Positions 50,432-59,008 are shown, numbered from the stretch's first letter. The stretch is DNA of 64,000 bases from JAYUZR01 sp043751595 (GCA_043751595.1 JAYUZR010000042.1:1-64000), one strand, 5' to 3'. Notes: generated from the sequence alone by a model not told the origin. Numbers and translations are program-made.

Positions 50432-50980
50432 TTAGAAGGTAAGGACCTGATCAAAGGTAGGAAGAATTGCCTGCTTGGTAGAGGTACCGGTGGCATCGAT
50501 CCGAACAAAGAAGGTCTGGTGAGTAATGCCGTACTTCTTTTTAAGATCAGTTGCAGAATCGTAATCAACCTTAATAATAACGGTATTTTTTCCAAGCTTT
50601 GCGAGCTCCGCGGGTGTTTCAAGCTTTTTCTGAATCGCCTGACAATCTGGGCACCACGAAGCATCGAAGAAGTAGACTACGTCTTTACCGTGATCCTTAA
50701 CCAGTGCCCGAGCCGCAACCTCGGTGGTGAAGGCGATAAACGAAGCGCCAGCATCTTTGGTCATCGCCATCTTCTCTTGCTCTTCCTTGGCCATCATCAT
50801 TTTATCGGAGTCTGCCTTTTCCATTGCCATTTTCTCATCCGCGGTCATCGCCGCTGTGCTGGTGCCCTCTTTTTCCATCATCATCTTATCGTCATCCTTT
50901 TTTACCTGGTTAGCGTAGATTGCTGAACCACCACCGAGAATAACTACTAATACTGCCGCAGGAATAATAAACTTATGCAT
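50432..50980 (-). CDS. Exported thioredoxin-like protein with Met-rich N-terminal region
   Basis: 182 residues. Signal or anchor helix (about 5-22), then a 50-residue segment with clustered Met, Lys, Asp and Glu (KMMMEKE, KMAMEK, KMMMAKEEQ, KMAMTKD), then a thioredoxin fold with FFDASWCPDCQ (CPDC). Met clusters of this kind bind Cu(I) or act as oxidant traps in other proteins, so copper handling or Met repair is possible. It sits directly before the DipZ-like gene, which can supply electrons. Confidence 0.85.
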   Translation of the reverse strand: MHKFIIPAAVLVVILGGGSAIYANQVKKDDDKMMMEKEGTSTAAMTADEKMAMEKADSDKMMMAKEEQEKMAMTKDAGASFIAFTTEVAARALVKDHGKDVVYFFDASWCPDCQAIQKKLETPAELAKLGKNTVIIKVDYDSATDLKKKYGITHQTFFVRIDATGTSTKQAILPTFDQVLTF

Positions 50981-50988
50981 GGAATGAA

Positions 50989-51342
50989 TTACTGATAACG
51001 CTTATACATGAAAGTAATAACCCTCCCCACCGCTGCCAGCCCCAGCACCAGCCAAAACACCATGGCAACATCGGACTTGGGATAGAAAATGGTAGCAGCC
51101 AAAAGTCCAGCAAGTACCGTGTAGAGAGCTGCACTATCTGCCTGCAGGCGCAGGAGTTGCTCTCGCTCATCTTGTTCTGCCCGGGCAATCATCAGGTAAG
51201 CAACCAAAAGCCCTAAGAGTAAGATGGCCGAAATAATCTGAGTAGAAAGCATACCAATAGTAGGCATCACAAGGCGATCAAGCGCGTACACCCCCACCCC
51301 AAAAGAAAGTAATAACCCTGAGAGCTTAGTAGATGATGTCAC
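50989..51342 (-). CDS. Four-helix membrane protein paired with XRE regulator
   Basis: 117 residues, four hydrophobic helices with a charged middle loop (ARAEQDEREQLLRLQADS) resembling DUF2178-type proteins, which occur next to small XRE regulators. The start overlaps the regulator gene by 4 bases (ATGA). Function unknown; the pairing suggests a membrane sensor or target of the regulator. Confidence 0.75.
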   Translation of the reverse strand: MTSSTKLSGLLLSFGVGVYALDRLVMPTIGMLSTQIISAILLLGLLVAYLMIARAEQDEREQLLRLQADSAALYTVLAGLLAATIFYPKSDVAMVFWLVLGLAAVGRVITFMYKRYQ

Positions 51343-51542
51343 TTGGTACTTGTTAATTGAAAAATATCTTCTACCTTCACCTTAAACAGGTGGGCCAGCT
51401 TAAGTGCTAGTACCACCGAGGGCTGATACTTATTTTGCTCCATGGCGATGATGGTTTGCCGAATTACCCCAATCCCCTCAGCAAGCTCTTGCTGAGTAAG
51501 ACTGTGTTCGGCCCGAAGGACTTTAATGCGGTTTTGAAGCAT
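51339..51542 (-). CDS. Small Cro/XRE-type transcriptional regulator
   Basis: 67 residues: IKVLRAEHSLTQQELAEGIGVIRQTIIAMEQNKYQPSVVLALKLA, one HTH domain with KVKVEDIF after it, the same short type as the regulator at 10604. The ATG at 51542 is preferred because the other ATG (51548) lies inside a large palindrome. Couples to the membrane gene by ATGA overlap. Confidence 0.9.
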   Translation of the reverse strand: MLQNRIKVLRAEHSLTQQELAEGIGVIRQTIIAMEQNKYQPSVVLALKLAHLFKVKVEDIFQLTSTK

Positions 51543-51544
51543 GC

Positions 51545-51574
51545 ACATAATGTATAGTTAGCTATACATTATGT
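51545..51574. promoter_or_regulatory. 30-bp perfect palindrome, probable XRE operator
   Basis: Arms of 13 bases (51545-51557 and 51562-51574) with a 4-base centre, containing TATACAT toward the regulator gene and beginning 2 bases upstream of its start. It covers the -10 region of that gene and lies about 70 bases before the divergent PH-domain gene. Most likely the autoregulatory site. Confidence 0.7.
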
Positions 51575-51641
51575 CAAATGTAGGTTACTTACTTGCTGAA
51601 AAAGAATATAGTGCCGGTAATTCGCTGCGAAACCTACACTT

Positions 51642-52277
51642 ATGGAAGAAGAAATCACCAGCAACCCCGATATCACACCGGTAACCCATCCTCACCCGCT
51701 TTCGCATCACGAAGTGGCGCACGAAAACGATTACCAGACAGAACAAATAGCACTTGCTACTCATCAGGACACCACTCCACAGCAAGTTGCCAAAGCCACC
51801 GTTAGCTTGCCGGTGCCCTTCCCCATTATTGTCAGCCCACTCATCATCTGCCTGCAGGTGGTGGGAATTACGATTGTCTCCAATATCATTCTCTCTGGAA
51901 TGATATTCTTTCTCGGTTATTTTGTTGATCTCACCATGCTGGCCACTGGCACTTCGATTGCATTGGTTCTTAACATCGTTCGAGCAACCTTCTTCTTATA
52001 TCTGATCTGCGATATCATCACCCGCAACCTTTCCGTGGTCTACTTTGTTCGCGATGGTCATTTAGTTCGCCAAAAAGGGACGATGGATATTAGCGAGACT
52101 GCCTACAGCATGAATGATCTCAAGCAGGTGCGTATCTTTCAGGATACGCTTGGGCGTTTGGGTAACTATGGCACCGTTATTCTTACCTTCCGTGTTGCAC
52201 TCGATCCTGTCGAGCTATCCCTTGTGGGAGTACAAAAACCCCAACAGGTTGCGGCAATGTTCACCCCATACGTCTAG
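51642..52277 (+). CDS. Membrane protein with bacterial PH domain
   Basis: 211 residues. A disordered His/Thr/Glu-rich N-terminus (about 60), two hydrophobic helices (about 63-125), then a bPH2-type domain: LSVVYFVRDGHLVRQKGTMDISETAYSMNDLKQVRIFQDTLGRL in order, followed by beta strands. Proteins of the YdbS/YdbT type have this layout. Function unknown. It lies 48 bases before pyrG on the same strand. Confidence 0.75.
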   Translation: MEEEITSNPDITPVTHPHPLSHHEVAHENDYQTEQIALATHQDTTPQQVAKATVSLPVPFPIIVSPLIICLQVVGITIVSNIILSGMIFFLGYFVDLTMLATGTSIALVLNIVRATFFLYLICDIITRNLSVVYFVRDGHLVRQKGTMDISETAYSMNDLKQVRIFQDTLGRLGNYGTVILTFRVALDPVELSLVGVQKPQQVAAMFTPYV

Positions 52278-52325
52278 CGCACATTTTGATTTTGTATTGT
52301 GGATGCTCGTGCTAGACTGAGGTAC

Positions 52326-53966
52326 ATGAGCAATCCAAATCCGTACACCATCATTATCACCGGCGGCATTGTCTCCGGCATCGGAAAAGGAATTACAGCG
52401 GCCAGTATTGGCCGTCTTTTAATTAACCGCGGATTTACCGTACGGCCAGTTAAGGCTGACCCCTATTTGAATCGGGATGCTGGCACGATGAACCCGTTCC
52501 AGCATGGCGAGGTGTTCGTCACCGATGATGGGGCCGAGACCGATTTAGACCTTGGCCATTATGAGCGATTCTTAAACCAAAACCTGACTCGCAACGCTAA
52601 TTTTACTAGCGGACTGGTCTACCACTCGGTGATGGAGCTGGAACGGGAGGGAGAATATCTAGGAAAAACCATCCAGGTAATTCCCCACGTTACCAATGAG
52701 ATAAAACGCCGGGTTGCGCTAGGTGCCGAGGATGCTCCCGACTTTTTGACGGTTGAGATTGGCGGCACGGTTGGCGATATTGAGGCCCTCCCCTTCTTGG
52801 AAGCGATGCGCCAATACCGCGACGAAAACCGGACGCGCACCGCAGTGATTCAAGTAGTAAAAATTGATTACCTCTACCCTTCGGGCGAATCAAAAACCAA
52901 GCCAATTCAACATGCGGTAACTAATTTGCGTAGCTACGGGCTGCAACCCGATTTGCTGGTAGTGCGCAGCAAACAACTACCCGAAGACGGAGAGCTAGAA
53001 AAGTTAGCCCTGTTTTGTGGTGTGCCAGTAGAGCGGATTATTCCTGCGCCAGATGTAGATTCTTTGTACGATATTCCGGGGGCGATGGAAAAGGCCGGGA
53101 TTACCGAGCAGTTACTGAAGCTGTTTGCCTTGCCTGACCCTGGCGCCAAGGGCACGGCCCATGAGGCATGGAGCACTATTGCCACCAAAGAAGATGCGCA
53201 ACAAGGCGAGATACGCGTTGGCTTGGTAGGCAAATATACCCATCATTCCGATGCATACCTATCCGTTTTGGAAGCTATTTCCCATGCCGGACTTGCCGCG
53301 GGAGTACATACCAAAGTTATTCCGATTGATTCCGAATCTCCCGATCTACTTGATCAAGTATCGACTGTCGATGCCGTGATCGTTCCTGGCGGATTTGGGA
53401 GTCGAGGTATCGAGGGAAAGCTTGCTGCTATCAAGTATGTACGCGAAAAGGGTGTCCCGTTTTTGGGGATTTGCCTAGGACTGCAATTGGCAGTGATTGA
53501 GTATGCGCGGTCGGTGGCCGGACTCACCGAAGCCACCAGTCTGGAGTTTGATGAAACAGCAAAGCTCCCTATTATTACGTTTATACCTGGGCAAGAAGCT
53601 ATTCGCCGCAAGGGCGGCACCATGCGTCTGGGCTCGTACCCAGCCCAACTTACCGCCGGAAGCCTGGCTGAAAAAATCTACGAGAAGTATCGACCCACCG
53701 AGATTTCAGATGGGCTGATCGCCGAGCGCCATCGTCATCGCTACGAACTAAACCCTGAACACGTCGAGCAACTAGAAAAAGCGGGCTTGGTTATTTCCGG
53801 GAAACTACCTGAAATTGGCCTGGTCGAGTTCATCGAACTACCGCCTGAGGTGCATCCTTACTTTATTGCCACCCAGGCGCATCCCGAGTTTAGAAGCCGG
53901 CCCGAGCTTGCTCATCCCCTTTTTGCAGGGTTGATTGAGGCGGCAAAGCATTTCATCACTAAGTAA
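52326..53966 (+). CDS. pyrG: CTP synthase
   Basis: 546 residues from the ATG at 52326, the normal length. Makes CTP from UTP, ATP and glutamine. The N-terminal synthetase domain begins IIITGGIVSGIGKGITAASIG, with DPYLNRDAGTMNPFQHGEVFV and TVEIGGTVGDIE. The class-I glutaminase domain in the C-terminal half has the nucleophile Cys in FLGICLGLQ and the His-Glu pair in ATQAHPEF. TAGACT preceded by TGC lies 7 bases before the ATG. Confidence 0.97.
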   Translation: MSNPNPYTIIITGGIVSGIGKGITAASIGRLLINRGFTVRPVKADPYLNRDAGTMNPFQHGEVFVTDDGAETDLDLGHYERFLNQNLTRNANFTSGLVYHSVMELEREGEYLGKTIQVIPHVTNEIKRRVALGAEDAPDFLTVEIGGTVGDIEALPFLEAMRQYRDENRTRTAVIQVVKIDYLYPSGESKTKPIQHAVTNLRSYGLQPDLLVVRSKQLPEDGELEKLALFCGVPVERIIPAPDVDSLYDIPGAMEKAGITEQLLKLFALPDPGAKGTAHEAWSTIATKEDAQQGEIRVGLVGKYTHHSDAYLSVLEAISHAGLAAGVHTKVIPIDSESPDLLDQVSTVDAVIVPGGFGSRGIEGKLAAIKYVREKGVPFLGICLGLQLAVIEYARSVAGLTEATSLEFDETAKLPIITFIPGQEAIRRKGGTMRLGSYPAQLTAGSLAEKIYEKYRPTEISDGLIAERHRHRYELNPEHVEQLEKAGLVISGKLPEIGLVEFIELPPEVHPYFIATQAHPEFRSRPELAHPLFAGLIEAAKHFITK

Positions 53967-54003
53967 ATCGAGATACACTAGAATAACTACTAGCACTATC
54001 CCC

Positions 54004-55491
54004 ATGAGCCACGAAGGAGAGTTGAACCAAGAGACGCTGCAGACGGAAACTCCCTATATTTCCTCAGAGCAGATACATGCCACAGAAAAAGCACGAGAGG
54101 CTAATCGAACGATAGTCGACTTAGTAGAGGCAATGAATGGAAGCTCGGTAATGATGCTCATTGAGAGTAACGCAGTTACGGCATCAAACTTGGCTCTAAA
54201 GTTAGCTATCAAAAAAACTCAACCAGAGCTGGCTGAAATTGTTAAGGTGTCTACCGAGCCAGGCGAGATAGTGCGGCAGCTACGTGAGATTCCGAACAGC
54301 ACAATAGGAACGAGAGTCGCGTATGGCGAGATCCACAGAGCACTGCTTCGAGAAGATGCTGCAGCCGTAGAAGATATTTCGCAGGCTCTTCTGCGCCATA
54401 TCTCCTTTGGGCGTGAATCTGGTGCAGGACTTGTTGAGCTTGAAGAGATTATCTCTGTTCTAGCAAATAGCGGCCACGGCGAGATCGCGCTCTTGTTCTA
54501 CCTTAAACTACGAACTCAGTATCGTGATGCCGAAAAATCAGAGCTGGGTGAATGGTCGCAAACCGTTCACGATTTCTATAGGCTGGCAAAGATAGCCGCC
54601 TCATTATCACGACCTGCAGAAGCACAGCAGTATTTTGATACAGCTGCGGAAATGGATCGAAAGTGGCAGGGAGAGCCAGTATTTGGTGCAACCTTCAATG
54701 GTGCAACCGCCAAGAGAACCAGGATCGCAGCAAAAGCCGCACAGCTTGGCTTGAATGTATCCCTACCCAACGCAGAGCCAGACCAAAGGAAAGAGCAGGC
54801 AATAATTGATCTTGCCTCTGAGACAGTACTATCCCCTACCAGGATCGATAAGCTAGCCACCGGCTTTATTGAGCGCAAGGGAGTGGATGAATCAACTGTT
54901 AGCTTCATGGTAGACCGTGCCATTGTTTCGCGAGATCCGGCCATAGTCGCAAGAACCGCTGACTACTTATGCAGACTTATCGCCGCAACCGAAAAACTCG
55001 ATGCCCGATCAGAAAAGTTACCCTACCCTTATTACCTTACCCAAACCCTTATCGGCCTCGTCAACGCCTGCCCTACTATTGAACTCATTACCAAGGCCAA
55101 AAAAACGCTTGATGCAGTGAAAAGTAATGATGGACCAAGACACTTAAGCTTATCAATGCTCGCCAAGGCAGCGACAAAACTTGCAGAAAAAGAATGGCAG
55201 ACGGTCGCTACTCATAAAGAGCTTGATCAAGAGCTACAGGGAACCGAATTGCCGGAAATAGGAGCAGTGGATGCAAAAACAGCAGCTCTTCAAGAAATAA
55301 GTAGTCTCGATAATGATGAGGAGCGGGAAGCGATTGAAGGTGCAAAAGCCGAACTCATTGAGCTGGAAAAGAGATTGGGACTAGCTGATAGCGTCGATGA
55401 TATCGCGCTTATCCGACAGCGAATCGCCAGCTACACTAGCCAAGAGGCAGCGAGTGTCGCAGGCCAGGTGAATATTCAATCAGGCAGGTAA
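54004..55491 (+). CDS. Helical repeat-type hypothetical protein
   Basis: 495 residues, soluble, almost wholly helical and rich in Ala, Glu, Leu and Ile. The middle (LAKIAASLSRPAEAQQYFDTAAEMD) looks like TPR or a related helical-hairpin repeat; the end is a coiled coil (EEREAIEGAKAELIELEKRL). I recognise no family. The ATG at 54004 is used; the frame extends upstream into the end of pyrG. It ends at a strong terminator. Confidence 0.65.
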   Translation: MSHEGELNQETLQTETPYISSEQIHATEKAREANRTIVDLVEAMNGSSVMMLIESNAVTASNLALKLAIKKTQPELAEIVKVSTEPGEIVRQLREIPNSTIGTRVAYGEIHRALLREDAAAVEDISQALLRHISFGRESGAGLVELEEIISVLANSGHGEIALLFYLKLRTQYRDAEKSELGEWSQTVHDFYRLAKIAASLSRPAEAQQYFDTAAEMDRKWQGEPVFGATFNGATAKRTRIAAKAAQLGLNVSLPNAEPDQRKEQAIIDLASETVLSPTRIDKLATGFIERKGVDESTVSFMVDRAIVSRDPAIVARTADYLCRLIAATEKLDARSEKLPYPYYLTQTLIGLVNACPTIELITKAKKTLDAVKSNDGPRHLSLSMLAKAATKLAEKEWQTVATHKELDQELQGTELPEIGAVDAKTAALQEISSLDNDEEREAIEGAKAELIELEKRLGLADSVDDIALIRQRIASYTSQEAASVAGQVNIQSGR

Positions 55492-55498
55492 AGCAAAA

Positions 55499-55530
55499 GG
55501 GCGGGTCGCCTAAACGACCCGCCCCTGCTT
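55499..55530. terminator. Bidirectional terminator
   Basis: Perfect 10-base arms (55499-55508 and 55515-55524), GGGCGGGTCG type, with T-rich tracts on both outer sides, between the convergent genes ending at 55491 and 55530. Confidence 0.85.
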
Positions 55531-56249
55531 TATTTTCTTGACTGCCCACCTTTCTTTCGGTCAGTCAGTAGCTCGTCTTTGCCCGCCGGCCACCAACTTC
55601 CAGGGCACTCGGTTGCGCTTGCATCCTTATGTCCGATCACTTCCTTGATCTTGAATTTCTTTTGATAACCGGCGATCAGCTTAGCTACTGCCTTCAGGGC
55701 AGCTTGCGTGGGTTTTGAGTCGGCGAAGTTTCCATCAAAGCAGATGGCAATACTCCGCATGTTCTTGCCCCAATCGCCGCAATTCCAGCCGACCTCGTCG
55801 TCCTTCAAGAGCCGTTCGGTGCTGCCGTCAGCCCGCACCATCCAGTGGTAGGCGTAGAACACTTCAATCTCTTTGCCGTCTACCTTCCGATAGTGGCCCG
55901 AGTGGGGCGTCCAACCCTTTACCAGTGGGTCAGGGTCATCGATACCATACCGACCGACGTAGAGCCGCTGATACTGAAGGTCGGACAACTCCTTCCAGGT
56001 CATTCCGCCGGTTCCGGCAGTGTGGTGGACAATGATTAGATCCGTGGGAATCTTTCTTTGTTGTTTCTCTGCCTCCCAATTCACCCAGCCTTTGGGAACG
56101 GGCTTGCCATCTTTATCAACGAACCAGTTAACCTGAGTCTGACTGATATCGCCCGTAGAAGCCGCTGCCTGACTGACCGTGTTATTGCAGCCAACAAGTG
56201 CCGATGCAACCAGCAAGATAATTCCTGCCAGTGTTAAAAACTGTCTCAT
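55530..56249 (-). CDS. Lipoprotein N-acetylmuramoyl-L-alanine amidase (amidase_2/PGRP)
   Basis: 239 residues. Lipoprotein signal MRQFLTLAGIILLVASALVGC with the lipidated Cys near residue 21. Amidase_2 domain: IIVHHTAGTG (zinc His), YHWMVRADGS, GWNCGDWGKNMRSIAICFDG, and IGHKDASATECPG (His and Cys zinc ligands). Cuts the amide between MurNAc and L-Ala of peptidoglycan, either its own or that of other cells. The start at 56249 has GGAGGAG 6 bases ahead, a strong Shine-Dalgarno site unlike most genes here. The gene is GC-rich. Confidence 0.9.
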   Translation of the reverse strand: MRQFLTLAGIILLVASALVGCNNTVSQAAASTGDISQTQVNWFVDKDGKPVPKGWVNWEAEKQQRKIPTDLIIVHHTAGTGGMTWKELSDLQYQRLYVGRYGIDDPDPLVKGWTPHSGHYRKVDGKEIEVFYAYHWMVRADGSTERLLKDDEVGWNCGDWGKNMRSIAICFDGNFADSKPTQAALKAVAKLIAGYQKKFKIKEVIGHKDASATECPGSWWPAGKDELLTDRKKGGQSRK

Positions 56250-56350
56250 ACTCTTCTCCTCCCCAAGCGGGGTTGCGGGCATCAAGATAATGCCAAGGTT
56301 CGAACCGGTGTAGCTTTATCAGATTTATTGAAAAATAGCAAAGGCCAACC

Positions 56351-56698
56351 CTACTTCATCGTCCCTAGGTGGGTATGCTTAAACTTGTCATCGTACTTGA
56401 GCCCATATCCGAATAAGCGATCAAAATAGAGGTGCCCAACCAAGATGACACCTGCAGCTTGCAGCCACACCACCCCAAGTATCGACCCGGCGATATATAC
56501 CACTACCGCAACCCCCAAGTGGTGAAAAACGTTATAAGTCGCCGCACCGACTCGAGGGTTAATCAGATACCCAATCATGCTCATATCGGGCGCCAAGAAA
56601 AACACAGCGTATATCCACCATGGAAGTGGAAGTAGTGAGAAGAGAAATAAGGAAAGCAGCAGTCCTCCGAGGTATTCAAGCCAGAGAATAGTTTTCAT
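56351..56698 (-). CDS. DUF4260 family membrane protein
   Basis: 115 residues, four helices, with the family residues in WWIYAVFFLAPDMSMIGYLINPRVGA, HHLGVAVV, GHLYFDRLFGYGLKY and the end FKHTHLG. Function unknown. TAGGCT lies 6 bases before the ATG. Confidence 0.88.
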   Translation of the reverse strand: MKTILWLEYLGGLLLSLFLFSLLPLPWWIYAVFFLAPDMSMIGYLINPRVGAATYNVFHHLGVAVVVYIAGSILGVVWLQAAGVILVGHLYFDRLFGYGLKYDDKFKHTHLGTMK

Positions 56699-56783
56699 AG
56701 AGTAAGCCTAGACTATTTCATGCTACATTGCAGGCACCTAAGCAACAGGATAGGATTAAGCCACTATTGGTAATATATTTCCT

Positions 56784-57199
56784 ATGCAGTCCATCTCCCT
56801 TATCGGGGTACTGCTGGCCGCGTTGATCGCCTTCCCTATTGGCTACGTCTGGTATATGCCTTCCACCTTCCTTACGCCTTGGCAGAAAATGACCGGCGTC
56901 TCCGATGCAGATATGAAAAAAGGGTTCGGAAAATCAATGGCTGTTATTGGCGTTTTCTCGCTGCTCACCGCCTACATCCTGGCCCACTTATGGTCTATAG
57001 CGCCTTCGCTACCGGCACCACTGGGGTTATGAACGGCCTTGAGACTGCCTTTTGGGCTTGGCTTGGCATCTCACTTACTACCACTATTATTGGTGGCGCC
57101 ATGGAAACCCGCGACGCCAAGGTGATGTACATTGCCGCCGGTAACCGCCTGATTACTCTTTTGGCGATGGGCGCGGTCCTTGGATTGTTTATGCGCTAA
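56784..57199 (+). pseudogene. DUF1761 family membrane protein, split by a one-base deletion
   Basis: Two frames join to one DUF1761 protein of about 138 residues. The first (from ATG 56784) reads through GYVWYMPSTFLTPWQKMTG and FSLLTAYILAH; the second continues VYSAFATGTTGVMNGLETAFWAWLG to the TAA at 57199. Adding one T in CACTTATGG near 56990 restores a continuous chain. Either a real frameshift or an assembly error in a short T run. TAATAT lies 7 bases upstream of the ATG. Confidence 0.8.
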
Positions 57200-57219
57200 T
57201 CAACGGCTTCGTCTCACAA

Positions 57220-57252
57220 AAAAACCGCCACCCGTGCAGGGTGGCGGTTTTT
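57220..57252. terminator. Bidirectional terminator
   Basis: Perfect 14-base arms (57220-57233 and 57239-57252), AAAAACCGCCACCC with loop GTGCA. It closes the chorismatase-like operon on the minus strand and the DUF1761 gene on the plus strand. Confidence 0.9.
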
Positions 57253-58193
57253 TATCCCATTATTCCTTCAATCTCCAGAAGGAGTCCGGGACGACAAATC
57301 TCATCCCTTAGATAAATCGGATGATCTAGCCCAACCAAGACCTGCTTAATCTCCGCCAAGTCTTCACCCTTTCGCACATACACCCGGATTGTGTGAAGGT
57401 CGGCTATCTCAAAACTGCAGGCCCCTAGGTTTTTTAGTGAGCACAAAGCCTTAAGATTACGCAGCGTCTCCTCAGCCTGCTCCTTTGCCGTCTCATGCAC
57501 CGTTTCTTCACCTAGTACGCTAGCAGTACCAGAAATGATCAATTGCCCACTACATAACGATCCCCGAGCAAAAACAGGCGGAAGCTTGCCGAACTTCCCA
57601 GAGTAAGTAGCAGCCGGAACCTGACGGTAGTTTTGGACATGTCGCACCGACTGTCGTGTAAGCAACACCTGCACAACCAGCGGGCCGGCGTATGCGCCAA
57701 TTCCGGTTGCTGCTGGATATACTGGCGCGCCAGCTTCATCTTTAGGGCCACGTTCCTGCCAAGCCGCAAAGCGGCCAGCGTTAAATAAGCGGTAGCGCTC
57801 CTGCTCATCCGCCCCCTCAAGAATACGAGGAACATAGTTCCAGATGCGAAGAAGTTGATAATCTGGAAGCTGCTCCATCAACCGGAATACCTTTTGGTAT
57901 GCCATCTCTGCAACACTAGAAAGATCAACTACATCATCTTGGCGAACCTCGAAGTAGGCAACCTCTTCGCAAAAGCGCACGGTTACCCCGTCGATTATCT
58001 GTGAAGTTACCACTTCATCTCCCAGCAGAAGTTCGAAGCATTCATCTTGGAGGGGCTCAATCCAAACAGGATCACAACCAGACTCAACTTCATCACCCTT
58101 TTTCACAAACTGGGTAAGTCGCAGTACCTGCTCTTCATGAGACGCCAGTAGCTCTGCCAGCTTAGACTTGTCACAAAAAATACTTTTAACCAT
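57252..58193 (-). CDS. Chorismatase-like protein (FkbO/Hyg5/XanB2 family)
   Basis: 313 residues. Matches the chorismatase family, a two-domain enzyme with RidA-like folds that splits chorismate into pyruvate and a hydroxybenzoate or dihydrodiene: LLRIWNYVPRILEG, ERYRLFNAGRFAAW, PAATGIG, FARG, then IISGTASVLGEETVHE with Q-AEETLRNL, and the end CRPGLLLEIEG containing the Glu block (E307/E309) that holds the catalytic acid. No aromatic-pathway gene is in the window, so the substrate supply is unknown. The start is 2 bases after the methyltransferase stop at 58196; both form one operon. Confidence 0.82.
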   Translation of the reverse strand: MVKSIFCDKSKLAELLASHEEQVLRLTQFVKKGDEVESGCDPVWIEPLQDECFELLLGDEVVTSQIIDGVTVRFCEEVAYFEVRQDDVVDLSSVAEMAYQKVFRLMEQLPDYQLLRIWNYVPRILEGADEQERYRLFNAGRFAAWQERGPKDEAGAPVYPAATGIGAYAGPLVVQVLLTRQSVRHVQNYRQVPAATYSGKFGKLPPVFARGSLCSGQLIISGTASVLGEETVHETAKEQAEETLRNLKALCSLKNLGACSFEIADLHTIRVYVRKGEDLAEIKQVLVGLDHPIYLRDEICRPGLLLEIEGIMG

Positions 58194-58195
58194 TA

Positions 58196-59008
58196 TTAGC
58201 GTTCAAAATAGAGGCTGACATTATTACTCTTTCCGGCCCACACCTTCATATCTGCAAGATCCAGCTCTTTCGCAACCAACAAAGCAGACTCTTGATACTG
58301 AGCGAGGGTTGGGGCATTTAGGTGGGCTCGTATATACGCTTCTTTTAGATGCTTTTCACCGTCGCGCTGCTGAGCTGCAGCCACAAAGGCTAGCTGGCCT
58401 TCGTTACTCAAGTCATCCACCCGACGAAAGCCATCAATCCTCGTCATACCACCTCGTTGTTTAGTGGCAAGAACCATCCGCTTTAACGCATCGGCAAGCT
58501 CATCTACTCGGTGAATCATATTTCGCGAAGTGGCGAGATCAAACGCAATACCCGAATCTTTGGATACAGCGAGGGCATTATGCTCAATAATGTGCACCCT
58601 TTCGGCTACTTCAAAAAGGATCCTATTCTCCTCAGCGCATTCGATCATGTCTGGAGAAATATCAACTCCAACCATTCGCGCAGTAGGCAACTCCTTAGCA
58701 ATGAGCGAAGTTAAGATGGCTGGACCACAACCAAAGTCGATTATTTGCGGGTGCTCAATATGTTTACTACGCACAAGCTGGCCGATATCTTTAACCAAAG
58801 GCGCATACCTCTCTAGATTTCGTAGAGCTTCTTGATTAAACTCAGATGCCTCCAGGCCAAGAATCGCCTCATTATCCTGCTTATCGGCAATAGTCTCGCC
58901 TCCGGCAACTCTACCCAGCCCCGCCTGCTCCACAACCTGCTCCAGACCCTCCCTTGCGCGCGCAAAGGTGCGCATATCATCTTGGGTGTATATCTTGAGT
59001 TTGTCCAT
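58196..59008 (-). CDS. Class I SAM-dependent methyltransferase
   Basis: 270 residues. Motif I IIDFGCGPAILTSLIA, motif II MVGVDISPDMIECAEEN, motif III region FDLATSRNMIHRV, and a post-motif block VLATKQRGGMTRIDGF. The first 80 residues are a helical cap. The C-terminus (YQESALLVAKELDLADMKVW) follows the UbiE/COQ5-like pattern of small-molecule methyltransferases. First gene of the operon with the chorismatase-like gene; divergent from a TrmB-type regulator. Confidence 0.88.
   Translation of the reverse strand: MDKLKIYTQDDMRTFARAREGLEQVVEQAGLGRVAGGETIADKQDNEAILGLEASEFNQEALRNLERYAPLVKDIGQLVRSKHIEHPQIIDFGCGPAILTSLIAKELPTARMVGVDISPDMIECAEENRILFEVAERVHIIEHNALAVSKDSGIAFDLATSRNMIHRVDELADALKRMVLATKQRGGMTRIDGFRRVDDLSNEGQLAFVAAAQQRDGEKHLKEAYIRAHLNAPTLAQYQESALLVAKELDLADMKVWAGKSNNVSLYFER

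Noticed and set aside
56280..56345. tRNA-like GGTTCGAACC segment upstream of the amidase gene
   Set aside because: The T-loop-like string has no acceptor stem or anticodon arm around it.
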